NCBI GenBank assembly: GCA_016218545.1 | Contig: JACRDQ010000036.1 | Location: 124,001 to 188,000, forward strand | Direction of reading: 5' to 3' | Length of the DNA stretch: 64,000 nt | Source of the DNA: Elusimicrobiota bacterium | GTDB lineage: Bacteria > Elusimicrobiota > Elusimicrobia > UBA1565 > UBA9628 | In this document: piece by piece, positions 1 to 8,181 of the stretch | Numbering within the stretch: position 1 is the stretch's first letter | How the letters are laid out: the number at the start of each line of letters is the position of its first letter | Position numbers and translations under genes: made by a program | The notes under the pieces: generated by a model | Told to the model about the DNA's origin: nothing | What the model saw: only the letters and a program-made list of their open reading frames with translations | Databases searched by the model: none

Positions 1-83
1 CCGCAGCGGCTGCACTGGCTGGCCGCGTCGTAGGTGGAACGCTCCCCGAGGTCCGTGATCAGGCGTCCCAGAGAGCTGCTCAT
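1..83 (-). CDS. Partial protein, possible Fe-S oxidoreductase N-terminus
   Basis: Only the first 27 codons are in the window, from an ATG at 83, running off the left edge. The visible part ends in CSRCG, with cysteines at residues 24 and 27, the start of a CxxC pair. Many ferredoxin-type Fe-S subunits of the LutA/GlcF kind open this way, and a GlcD-GlcE fusion lies 4 kb away on the same strand, so a related role is conceivable. The fragment is too short to assign. It is divergent from the kinase gene at 142. Confidence 0.4.
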   Translation of the reverse strand, partial: MSSSLGRLITDLGERSTYDAASQCSRC

Positions 84-141
84 GACTCGCTTTAAGTTAC
101 CATTTTTCCGTTTGATATGCCGCCCCGCGGGGAGCTAGACT

Positions 142-1836
142 ATGCCTGTGCACGGCGTCCTGCTCGCGGCGCTCCTCTCTACCATCCCCTCGCCGGGGCG
201 CGCCGCAGACGACGTGACCGACGAACGTCCCCCCTCGGACTTCATCCTCCTGGAGGTCGACAAGAGCTCGGCGCGCCTGGACCAGGAAGCCGTCCTCTCG
301 CTCCAGTATCCCGCCGAGTGCGCTTTCAGCGGCATCGACTCGAGGCAGTACGACGCGCGCGAGACCGACACCCAGTTCATCGAGTATCACCCCCACCAGC
401 ACCAACGGCAGGTCCAGAGAAAGACCCTGGCCCCCGTCTCCTCCAAGTTCTCGAGCGAGATGAGCTCGCGCCAGGGCGTCCTCAACCAGGCCGTGATACC
501 CTCCCTCGACTTTCATCGGCACCAGCTCAGGAGGACGCGGTATGCCCTCAAGCTCGTGCAAGCAGGCGCCATCGCGGTCGGCCCCTTCCAAGTCACTTGC
601 GGGGGAAAGGCCTACCAGACCGCTCAGCGGCAGATCAAGGTGGCCTCCGGAGACGAGATCCTCTACAAGGCCGTGAGCCTCCAGACCCCCGAGCTCCCGG
701 CCCCCACGGCTGCGAGCGGCCCGCTCGCAGCCCCTGAGCCCCGCCCTGACATCGGCCTCCCCCCGGCCGCGCTCCCGCCGCCGCCACCCGACTCCAGGGA
801 GCGGAAGAAGGGCCTGCCCATCGGCCTCCTCGCGGGCCTGGCAGGAGGCGTCGTTGCCGCCGGCTGCCTCATCCTGGCCGCGTTCAGGAAAGCCCCTGCC
901 GGAGCCCCCCTGCCGCGGCCCGCGCCCCGGGCCCAGGCTCCGCTGGCGATCAGCCCTCCTCCTGCCGCCCCGCAGACCGACCCGCTGCCCCAGGCTCCGG
1001 CCCCGGCACCCGTCTTCTCCCCTTCCCCGCGGCCAGGGGGCAAGCCCATGATCGGCGGCAAGTACGAGATCCTCTCCGAGCTCGGCCGGGGAGGCATGGG
1101 CAAGGTCCTGCTGGCCCAGGACGCAAGGCTCTCGCGCAGAGTCGCGGTCAAGCAGATGCGGCCGGAGATCCGCTCCTCGGCGCGGGACTGCGGCCGCTTC
1201 CTGGCCGAGGCCAGGATCATCGCGAAGCTCCGTCACCCTTACATCGTGGGCATCCACGACATCGTCGAGGATGCCGACCAGGTCTACCTCATCCTCGACT
1301 ACATCGAGGGCAAGACCCTGGCCGCCATCCTCGAGGACAAGGGCAAGCTGTCCCTGCCCGAGTGCAAGCAGCTCTTCCACTACATCTGCGATGCCGTGGA
1401 CTTCGCGCACCGCAGCAAGATCCTGCACCGGGACCTCAAGCCGGCCAACATCATGGTGAACAAGGAAGGCTTCGCCATGGTGACGGACTTCGGCATCGCC
1501 CGGGAAGCCAAGGACACCATCTGCCGCGTCACCCAGACCGAGGCCGCGGGGTCGCCGGCCTACATGGCGCCGGAACAGCACCTGGGAGAGGTCTGCAAAG
1601 CCTCTGACGTCTACGCTCTGGCGGTCATGATCTACGAGGCCCTGACCGGGAGCCTGCCCTTCCCCGGCCCTGATTTTCTGGCCCAGAAGGAACGCGGGAG
1701 CTTCGCCCCTCCGTCGAGCACGGTCGAGGCCCTGAACTTCCGCTGCGACCGGCTCCTGGCCGACGCCCTCGCTCCGGACCCTGGACAGCGTCCCCAGAGC
1801 GCCGCAGCCCTCTTCCAGGGCCTCAAAGAGCTCTGA
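142..1836 (+). CDS. Receptor-like serine/threonine kinase with BatD-like ectodomain (A)
   Basis: A 564-residue membrane serine/threonine kinase. Order: signal peptide (about 1-22), a BatD-like beta-rich ectodomain (about 30-170), a proline-rich stretch, one transmembrane helix (about 224-248), a second proline-rich linker, then a C-terminal Hanks-type kinase domain (about 308-564). Kinase motifs are intact: glycine loop GRGGMG, lysine in VAVK (about 337), HRDLKPAN, DFG and APEQ. The predicted topology puts the ectodomain outside and the kinase inside, the reverse of PknB-type PASTA kinases. Ectodomain cysteines 60 and 153 are also present in the paralogue just downstream. The ATG at 142 follows a GGGGAG ribosome site. 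The ligand is unknown. BatD similarity is by eye: a strand-forming repeat ending in a P-x-L-x-V-T-C type segment. Confidence 0.85.
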   Translation: MPVHGVLLAALLSTIPSPGRAADDVTDERPPSDFILLEVDKSSARLDQEAVLSLQYPAECAFSGIDSRQYDARETDTQFIEYHPHQHQRQVQRKTLAPVSSKFSSEMSSRQGVLNQAVIPSLDFHRHQLRRTRYALKLVQAGAIAVGPFQVTCGGKAYQTAQRQIKVASGDEILYKAVSLQTPELPAPTAASGPLAAPEPRPDIGLPPAALPPPPPDSRERKKGLPIGLLAGLAGGVVAAGCLILAAFRKAPAGAPLPRPAPRAQAPLAISPPPAAPQTDPLPQAPAPAPVFSPSPRPGGKPMIGGKYEILSELGRGGMGKVLLAQDARLSRRVAVKQMRPEIRSSARDCGRFLAEARIIAKLRHPYIVGIHDIVEDADQVYLILDYIEGKTLAAILEDKGKLSLPECKQLFHYICDAVDFAHRSKILHRDLKPANIMVNKEGFAMVTDFGIAREAKDTICRVTQTEAAGSPAYMAPEQHLGEVCKASDVYALAVMIYEALTGSLPFPGPDFLAQKERGSFAPPSSTVEALNFRCDRLLADALAPDPGQRPQSAAALFQGLKEL

Positions 1837-1872
1837 TTACCGTTTATTCAGCGAGGCATTACCGAATTTTTG

Positions 1873-1900
1873 TTGAATATTGCGCCCCGGGCGTTATACT
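1873..1900 (+). promoter_or_regulatory. Sigma-70-type promoter for kinase B
   Basis: TTGAAT, 16 bases, then TATACT, in an AT-rich 85-bp gap. It overlaps a possible TTG start at 1880, which supports the ATG at 1922 as the true start of the next gene. Confidence 0.6.
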
Positions 1901-1921
1901 TATAGGGGAAGTCGTCCACCC

Positions 1922-3832
1922 ATGACCCGATCCTGTCTTCGTCTCGCGGCATCCGTCTTGGCCACGGCCCTGTTCTCGGCCGAGGCCTCGGCCGCCATCA
2001 CGATCAAGACCGAACTGGATCGGGACCGGGTCCCGCTCAACGAGACCGCGGTCCTGGCGGTGACGGTCCCCTCGGAATGCTCGGTCGAGAGCCCGGTCTC
2101 CGACAAGTTCGAGATCGCCTCATCCGATTCGCAGATCCTCTCCCAGACCGAGCCCAACCGCAAGCTCCAACCCCTGCAGAGCAAGTACTCTCGAGGCACC
2201 TCGGTCGCGACCCTCGGCTCGGGCGGCGCGAGCGCAGGCATGGCCTGGCACCGCCGCTTCACCTACGAGCTCCACCCCCTGGCTTCCGGAGAGATCAGCA
2301 TCCCGGCCTTGAACGTGACCTGCCCGGCGGGCACGGGCAAATCCGCGGCCAAGAAGCTCACGGCGATCGCCCCTCCCGCAGGCGCTCCGGCCGCGCCGGA
2401 CGAAGGGGATTCCTTCCTCTATAAGCCCATCGCCATCAACAACCCGTCCTTCGGCAACACCGCGGCCTCTCCTGCGCCGCGAGGGCCCGGCCCCATCGCC
2501 AACGCGGAGACCCCTCCCTCGCCGGGCATGCCTCCTCCGCCGTCTCCCGCTCCGGACGTCCCTCCCGCTCCTGCCACGGCTCAAGCGCCTCCCACAGGGC
2601 CCGCTCCCGAAGCCGTGGCCGCCCAGCACGCGAGCACGTTCGCCCGCTACGTCCAGGGGTTCGCCAAGAGCATCTCCGGCAAGGACGAGCACCTCTCCTC
2701 AGCCGGCAAGGACCTGGCCTCGGCAGGCAGGACCCTCGCCTCCGTCCTGCTGAAGGTCTTCCTGGCGCTGGTCTCCCTCCTGGGCCTGGCAGCGGTGTGC
2801 TGGGGAGCCTATCACGGGGCCAAGGCCCTCAGGAAGACCCGTCACTACGAGCGCCTGCGGCTCTCGGTCCTCGCCCTGGTCTCTCCCCGCGAGAAGGAGG
2901 AGAACGTCATCAGCGGCAAGTACCGCGTCCTCACCGAGCTCGGGGAGGGCGGCATGGGAACGGTCCTGCTCGCCGAGGACATCAAGCTGGGACGGAAGGT
3001 CGCCCTCAAGCGCCTGCACTCCGAGGCCCGCTTCGACCTCAAGCAGCGTGAGAAGCTCATCGACGAGGCGAAGATCATCTCCCAGCTCAACCACCCCTAC
3101 ATCGTGGGCATCCACGAGGTCCTCGAGGCGGGCAACGACATCTACCTCGTCTTCGACTACGTGGACGGCCGCCCCCTCTCGCACATCCTCAACGAGCGCA
3201 AGCGCCTTTCCATCAAGGAGTGCGTCCAGATCTTCACCAACGTCTGCCAGGCCATCGACCACGCCCACAAGAAGAACGTGCTCCACCTCGACATCAAGCC
3301 GTCGAACATCATGGTGGACTCCAACGGCTTCGCCAAGGTCATGGACTTCGGCCTGGCGCGGCGCGAGGCGAAGGAGGACTCCTTCACGGGCGTGGGCGGC
3401 AGCGGGACCTTCTGGTACATGGCCCCCGAGCAGCACTCCGGCGTCACCACTCCCGCGGCCGACGTCTACGCCATCGGGGTCACCCTCTATGAGGCCCTCA
3501 CCGGAGACATCCCCTTCAAGGGGCCGGACTACCTCAGGCAGAAGGACCACCTGCTCTACGTGCAGCCCACGAAGCTCGTGCCCGAGCTCCCGACGGCCGC
3601 CGATGCCCTCATCGCGGACGTCTTCAAGCCGCAGATGACCCAGCGGTTCCCGGGAGGGACGCTGGAGTTCCTTGAGAGGCTCAAGGCGCTCGAGGCCGCG
3701 CCCACCCAGCCCCAGACGCCGGCCCAGGCCCGGACCCAACCCGCTCCGGCCGCGCCCGGCAGCGGCATCCCTGCGGCGCCGGGCAGCGGCATTCCGGCGG
3801 CGCCGCCGCCGGGCCAGCATCCGAGGCAATAA
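1922..3832 (+). CDS. Receptor-like serine/threonine kinase with BatD-like ectodomain (B), non-RD
   Basis: A 636-residue paralogue of the kinase upstream with the same layout: signal peptide (1-24), BatD-like ectodomain (about 25-150), proline-rich region (about 180-230), transmembrane helix (about 274-296) and kinase domain (about 331-595). The ectodomain has the BatD signature of a short DRDRVPLNE strand, a YELHPLASGEISIPAL segment and cysteines 53 and 134. The kinase keeps GEGGMG, lysine 363, DFG and APEQ, but the catalytic loop reads HLDIKPSN: aspartate is kept and the preceding arginine is leucine, so it is a non-RD kinase that may not need activation-loop phosphorylation. The C-terminus has two PGSGIPAA repeats. 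The start is set by the promoter at 1873-1900 and a GGGGA site about 12 bases upstream. Confidence 0.85.
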   Translation: MTRSCLRLAASVLATALFSAEASAAITIKTELDRDRVPLNETAVLAVTVPSECSVESPVSDKFEIASSDSQILSQTEPNRKLQPLQSKYSRGTSVATLGSGGASAGMAWHRRFTYELHPLASGEISIPALNVTCPAGTGKSAAKKLTAIAPPAGAPAAPDEGDSFLYKPIAINNPSFGNTAASPAPRGPGPIANAETPPSPGMPPPPSPAPDVPPAPATAQAPPTGPAPEAVAAQHASTFARYVQGFAKSISGKDEHLSSAGKDLASAGRTLASVLLKVFLALVSLLGLAAVCWGAYHGAKALRKTRHYERLRLSVLALVSPREKEENVISGKYRVLTELGEGGMGTVLLAEDIKLGRKVALKRLHSEARFDLKQREKLIDEAKIISQLNHPYIVGIHEVLEAGNDIYLVFDYVDGRPLSHILNERKRLSIKECVQIFTNVCQAIDHAHKKNVLHLDIKPSNIMVDSNGFAKVMDFGLARREAKEDSFTGVGGSGTFWYMAPEQHSGVTTPAADVYAIGVTLYEALTGDIPFKGPDYLRQKDHLLYVQPTKLVPELPTAADALIADVFKPQMTQRFPGGTLEFLERLKALEAAPTQPQTPAQARTQPAPAAPGSGIPAAPGSGIPAAPPPGQHPRQ

Positions 3833-3835
3833 ACG

Positions 3836-4144
3836 TCAGCGGCCGCGCACTCGGTCGACGAAGCCGGCCTTGCAGGCCGCGCACAGGTGGTAGTCGAGGA
3901 GGACGAAGACCTCCTCCTCCAGCTCCATCGGGTCGCGTCCCTCGCAGGAGCGGCTGATGCGCTCCAGCTCCGCCGCGTGGTCGCGCTCCAGGTCCTCCTG
4001 AGTGAAGGACAGCTCGTTGGGCTCGCAGGTGATCCGCGTCTTGACCCGGTAGTAGAGCTTCTGGCCCTTGAGGAGCCTGCCGCAGGCGTTGCAGGAAGGT
4101 CCGCCGGATGACACGCCGCGCCGGTGACGCGCCCTGCCGCTCAT
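3836..4144 (-). CDS. Small cysteine-pair (zinc-ribbon-like) protein
   Basis: A 102-residue protein of unknown function. It has a CNAC pair near residues 18-21 and a CAAC pair near 88-91, spacing consistent with one zinc site, and an acidic middle (ELEEEVFVLLDYH). The ATG at 4144 overlaps the stop of the GlcD-GlcE gene as ATGA, so it is translationally coupled to it. A longer reading frame upstream of this start is a shadow of that gene. A role tied to the flavoprotein is inference from coupling only. Confidence 0.65.
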   Translation of the reverse strand: MSGRARHRRGVSSGGPSCNACGRLLKGQKLYYRVKTRITCEPNELSFTQEDLERDHAAELERISRSCEGRDPMELEEEVFVLLDYHLCAACKAGFVDRVRGR

Positions 4145-6168
4145 GCGCCGCCGTGGAGCCAGGGGTTGAGGAGGTTGGACGGATCGAAGGCGGCCTTGAC
4201 GCGGCGCTGCCAGGGGCCGGGGGAAAAGGCCGCGGCTTGCGGCCGGAGGGGACGGACCGCCGGGACAGGCTCGGGATAGGCCCTGAAGGTGGCGTCGAGG
4301 ATCACGGCGAGCGACCCCCAGGAGCCCAGGAGGAGCTTGGGGATGTCGTAGCCGGCCACGTTCTTGACGACCTTGCCTCCGAAATCGAGCACGGTCCCGT
4401 CGACCAGCGCGATCCTCATGCCCAGGAGCTCGTCCCTGGCCCCGGGCCACGCCCCGGAAGCCAGGAGGCCTCCGAGCGTGCCTGCCGCGTCCGGCAGCCT
4501 CAGCCCCCATCTACGGGTGCCGAGCTCCAGGCGCAGGGAGGCCAGCGAGATCCCGGCCTCCACGGTCGCGACGCAGTTGCTCCGATCGAGGTCGAGGATG
4601 GACCTCATGCCCGCGGTCACCACAGGGGTCAGGCCCTCCTTTCCGGGGACCGCGGCAGGCAGCCTCGAGCCGCTGCCGCTGACGAGCATGCCGCGCCGCT
4701 CGGAGGCGCATTGCCGGACCCTCTCGACCACATGCCGGGCGGCATCGCTCAGGGGCGGGGGCAGAGGCCGCACCCGGGCCCCGGCCGGGAAGGGTCTCTC
4801 GGGCAAAACTTTGCCGGGATTGGCGAGCCCGGCAGGGTCGAAAGCCTCCTTGATCCTGGAGAAGAGCTCCAAAGCCCCGGGGTCGAACATCCAAGCCAGG
4901 GCCGAGCGCTTCTCGAGCCCGATCCCGTGCTCTCCGGAGACCGTGCCTCCGAGCTCGACGCAGGCCCGCAGCATCTCCATGCCCGCGACCCGGACCCGGC
5001 CGACCTCCTCCGCGTCCCTCTCGTCGTACGAGATATTGGGATGGAGGTTGCCGTCGCCCGCGTGGAACACCAGGGAGGTCCGCACCCGGTGGCGGTCCGC
5101 GATCTCACGCACCCTGCGGACCGCTTCGGGAAGCCGGTCGCGGGGGACCACGCCGTCCTCCACGAGGACGTTGGGGGCCAGCCGCGTGGTCGCGGGATAG
5201 GCCCCGCGGCGGCCTTCCCAGAGCCGCTCGCGGTCGGCCGCCTCGGTGGCCCGCCGGCACTCCCTGGCCCCGAACCTGGCGCAGACCTCGGCCACCTTTG
5301 CTGCCTCGCGGGCGACGTCCTGACGCGGGCCGTCGAGCTCGACCAGCAGGACCGCCTCGGTCTTGGGGTAGCCGCTGAGCCGATACTGGTCCACGGACTC
5401 CACGGTGGACCGGTCCAGGGACTCGAGCGAGCGCGGGATGACGCCCGAGGAGATCACCGCGCCGACGCACTCCATGGCGGCCGACAGCGAGTCGAAACCG
5501 GCCAGGAAGGTCTCGACCGCTTCCGGCGCGGGGAGGATCCTCAGCCACGCCTTCGTGACCACGCCCAGGGTCCCCTCGGACCCGGTCAGCAGGCAGACCA
5601 CCTCAGGGCCCGGGTCGTCGAGCGAGAAGCGTTCGAGCGAGCCGTCCGGCATCACGACCTCCAGGCCCAGCACGTGGTTGACCGTGACCCCGTACTTCAG
5701 GCAGCGGGGCCCGCCCGCGTTCTCGCCGATGTTGCCGCCGATGGTGCAGACCCGGTGGCTCGCGGGGTCCGGGGCGTAGAAGAAGCCCAAGGGCTCGAGG
5801 CGCCGCTGGAGCGCCAGGTTGACGACGCCCGGCTCCACCAGGGCGAAGCCGCGGCCGGTGTCGATCTCGAGGATCCGGTCGAGGCGCGCCGTGGAGAGCA
5901 GGATGCCCCCCGCCGGGGCGGCGGCCCCGCCGCAGAGGTTGGTCCCGGCGCCGCGCGCCGTGAACGGGACTCCCTCGCGGCCGCACCAGCGGACGGTCTC
6001 GACCACGTCGGAGGCGCAGGCCGCCAGGACCACCGCTCTCGGCGGGGCCAGCCTCACGGCCGCGTCGTAGCCGCAGGCCGCCAGCTCCGCGGGGTCGTCC
6101 AGCAGGGCTCCCGGGGAGAGCCTCCCGGCCAGGACCGCCAGGCCCCCGGAGACGCCGGAGGGGGTCAC
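4141..6168 (-). CDS. glcD: GlcD-GlcE fusion, FAD-linked 2-hydroxyacid oxidase
   Basis: A 675-residue fusion. Residues 1 to about 455 form a GlcD/D-lactate dehydrogenase-type flavoprotein: FAD-binding PCMH region with GAGTNLCGG and GGNIGENAGGPRCLKYG, and the C-terminal oxidase region with FHAGDGNLHPN and SGEHGIGLEKR. Residues from about 465 repeat a second FAD-binding half with the GlcE hallmark GGKVVKNVAGYD. In Escherichia coli GlcD and GlcE are separate subunits of glycolate oxidase beside the Fe-S subunit GlcF. Glycolate, lactate or another 2-hydroxyacid is the likely substrate. The GTG start at 6168 overlaps the upstream kinase stop as GTGA and has no ribosome site, so it depends on coupling. 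No GlcF is complete in the window. Confidence 0.85.
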   Translation of the reverse strand: MTPSGVSGGLAVLAGRLSPGALLDDPAELAACGYDAAVRLAPPRAVVLAACASDVVETVRWCGREGVPFTARGAGTNLCGGAAAPAGGILLSTARLDRILEIDTGRGFALVEPGVVNLALQRRLEPLGFFYAPDPASHRVCTIGGNIGENAGGPRCLKYGVTVNHVLGLEVVMPDGSLERFSLDDPGPEVVCLLTGSEGTLGVVTKAWLRILPAPEAVETFLAGFDSLSAAMECVGAVISSGVIPRSLESLDRSTVESVDQYRLSGYPKTEAVLLVELDGPRQDVAREAAKVAEVCARFGARECRRATEAADRERLWEGRRGAYPATTRLAPNVLVEDGVVPRDRLPEAVRRVREIADRHRVRTSLVFHAGDGNLHPNISYDERDAEEVGRVRVAGMEMLRACVELGGTVSGEHGIGLEKRSALAWMFDPGALELFSRIKEAFDPAGLANPGKVLPERPFPAGARVRPLPPPLSDAARHVVERVRQCASERRGMLVSGSGSRLPAAVPGKEGLTPVVTAGMRSILDLDRSNCVATVEAGISLASLRLELGTRRWGLRLPDAAGTLGGLLASGAWPGARDELLGMRIALVDGTVLDFGGKVVKNVAGYDIPKLLLGSWGSLAVILDATFRAYPEPVPAVRPLRPQAAAFSPGPWQRRVKAAFDPSNLLNPWLHGGA

Positions 6169-8132
6169 TGCCGGACGGGCAGATGGAAGAAGAACCGCGA
6201 GCCCTTGCCCAGTTCGGACTCGATGCCCATCTCGCCGCCGTGGCGCTGGACGATCTCGCGGGCGATCTTGAGTCCCAGGCCGAAGCCGCCCTTGCGCATC
6301 TTCTGCGCCTCGGCCGTCTGGAAGAACCTCTCCCAGACGCGGGGGACGTCCTCTTTGGCGATGCCGATGCCCGTGTCGATGACGCTCACGGTCAACCAGT
6401 CCTTGACCATGTCCACGCGGATGGTCACGGACCCGCCCTCCTTGGTGTACTGGATGGCGTTGGTGCACAGATTCTGGATCACCTGCCCGAGCCTCTGCGG
6501 ATCCCCCTGCACCGGCAGGGAGGTCTGGGGCAGTTGGACGGTGAAGGAGATCTTGCGCTGGGCCGCGACCACGTCGATCCGGGACTTGACCTCCCCCACC
6601 ACGGTCGCGAGGTCCAGCGGGACCGCGTCTACGCGGAGCTTCCCGGACTCGATGGCGGCCAGGTCCACGAGGTCCGAGATGAGGGCGTTGAGGGCCTTGG
6701 CCGCGGAGTGGATGTGGGAGGAGTACTTCATGGCGTCCGGGTTGCCCTTGAACTTGGCGCCGATGACCTCGCAGTAGCCCAGGATGGCGGTCAGCGGGTT
6801 CTTGACGTCGTGGGCCACCATGTGGAAGAAGCGGGTCTGGAAGCTGTTGATCTGCCCGAGCTGGCGGTTGGACTCGGTCAGCTCGGAGTTGAGGCGCCTG
6901 ATCTCCGCGTCCTTGCGGCGCTTCTCCAGCGCCTTCTCCACCGCTCCGAGCAGGTGCACGGGCTTGACCGGCTTGATGAGGGTGTCGTCGACCCCGAGCT
7001 CGACGACCTCGCTCAAGCGCTCGACGACGCTTTCCACGGGGTACTTGTCCACCATGAAGATGATGCGCACGTCGGAATCGGCGCGCCTGAGGTTCATGGC
7101 CAGGTCCTTGCCCGTGGCCTTGGCGTAGGCGATGGCCGTGCCGATGACGGCCAGGTGGACGGAGCCCTTCTTGGCGACGCGGGCCTCCATGTCCGCGGCG
7201 TCCTTGGCGATGATCACCTGGTAGCCGGCGTTGAGCAGGGCCTGGGCGAGGGTCTCGCCGGCCTCCTTGTCCGCGTCGAGCAGGATGACCGTCTCCTTCT
7301 CCACGGGCGCGGCCGCGGCCGCCGCCTTGCCCGCGGCCGCCTTGAGGATGCCGGGGATGAGGTGGGCCTGGTCGCGCATCACGAACGCGGGATTGCCCTC
7401 CTGGACGGCCTTCACCGAGGTGCGGTAGGCGTCGCCTCCGGTCACGAGATAGCAGCGCGCCGCGGGCGCGACCTTGCGGATCTGCAGGTCGAAGGCCTCG
7501 GACTGGGCCGCGGTGCCCGGGAACATGGCGACCACGACCCTCTGGACCGAGTCGTTGGAGACCGGCGCGGGCTCTTCGTCGCCCTTGAGCTTCTCCCAGA
7601 TGCTGCGCTTGCGGGGCGTCGGCGGAGGCTTGGAGGCCGACAAGGCGAGCTGCTCGGCCAGGAAGTCCGCCACCCCGAGGTGGGACTCCATGAGCACCGG
7701 CTGGATGCCGGAGCTGGGGAGGAGGAGCTGGAAGGCCTTGGCCGAGAAGAGGACGGGGTCGACGAGGAAGACCACGGGCTTGCCCGCGGCCCGGACCGCG
7801 TCGATGAGGCCTCCGGGCAGGGGCCAGGTCAGGCGGCGCAGCGGGCCCTCGTCCTTCGGCGAGAGGGTCTCGAGGGTCTCGAGCATGAAGAGTCCGAAGC
7901 CGCCGCGCTCGCGGTGCACGCGCTGGAGGCTCTCGCGGTCCGCCACGGGGACGCGGCACGCGTCGACCAGGATGGCGGCGATCTCCTCGGTCCCGAGCGT
8001 GACCGCGGCCTCGCGGGTCGTCTCGATCATAGCGAGGGCGAAGCCCTCCCCGGCCACCGCGATGGAGAGCTTGTTGAAGAAGGGGTGGTCGTTGGAGACC
8101 AGGAAGATCCGGCCCGAGGCAGGCTCGGTCAT
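6165..8132 (-). CDS. Hybrid sensor histidine kinase with pseudo-receiver domains
   Basis: A 655-residue soluble kinase. The N-terminus holds regions with a receiver-like fold; the clearest (about 268-385) starts ILLDADKEAGE and ends in the conserved IKP, but the phosphoacceptor site reads HLAVIGTA with no aspartate, so it is probably not phosphorylated. A short coiled coil follows, then HisKA with H-box HMVAHDVKNPL (His about 441) and HATPase_c with N-box QNLCTNAIQY, G1 DTGIGI and G2 GFGLGL. There is no signal peptide or transmembrane helix. A strong AGGAAGG ribosome site precedes the ATG. It is coupled to the GlcD-GlcE gene. No cognate response regulator is adjacent. Confidence 0.85.
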   Translation of the reverse strand: MTEPASGRIFLVSNDHPFFNKLSIAVAGEGFALAMIETTREAAVTLGTEEIAAILVDACRVPVADRESLQRVHRERGGFGLFMLETLETLSPKDEGPLRRLTWPLPGGLIDAVRAAGKPVVFLVDPVLFSAKAFQLLLPSSGIQPVLMESHLGVADFLAEQLALSASKPPPTPRKRSIWEKLKGDEEPAPVSNDSVQRVVVAMFPGTAAQSEAFDLQIRKVAPAARCYLVTGGDAYRTSVKAVQEGNPAFVMRDQAHLIPGILKAAAGKAAAAAAPVEKETVILLDADKEAGETLAQALLNAGYQVIIAKDAADMEARVAKKGSVHLAVIGTAIAYAKATGKDLAMNLRRADSDVRIIFMVDKYPVESVVERLSEVVELGVDDTLIKPVKPVHLLGAVEKALEKRRKDAEIRRLNSELTESNRQLGQINSFQTRFFHMVAHDVKNPLTAILGYCEVIGAKFKGNPDAMKYSSHIHSAAKALNALISDLVDLAAIESGKLRVDAVPLDLATVVGEVKSRIDVVAAQRKISFTVQLPQTSLPVQGDPQRLGQVIQNLCTNAIQYTKEGGSVTIRVDMVKDWLTVSVIDTGIGIAKEDVPRVWERFFQTAEAQKMRKGGFGLGLKIAREIVQRHGGEMGIESELGKGSRFFFHLPVRQ

Positions 8133-8181
8133 GGTTTCCTTCCTACGACCTCGGCATCAACCATTCCCTCGCTAAGCTCGG

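Noticed and set aside
4108..6777. 889-residue plus-strand ORF
   Set aside because: It is the antisense of the GlcD-GlcE gene and the kinase, is low in complexity, and has no family motif; GC-rich DNA leaves such frames open.
4141..7959. 1272-residue minus-strand reading
   Set aside because: The frame is open through the histidine kinase gene by chance; the real protein begins at GTG 6168, where the GTGA overlap lies.
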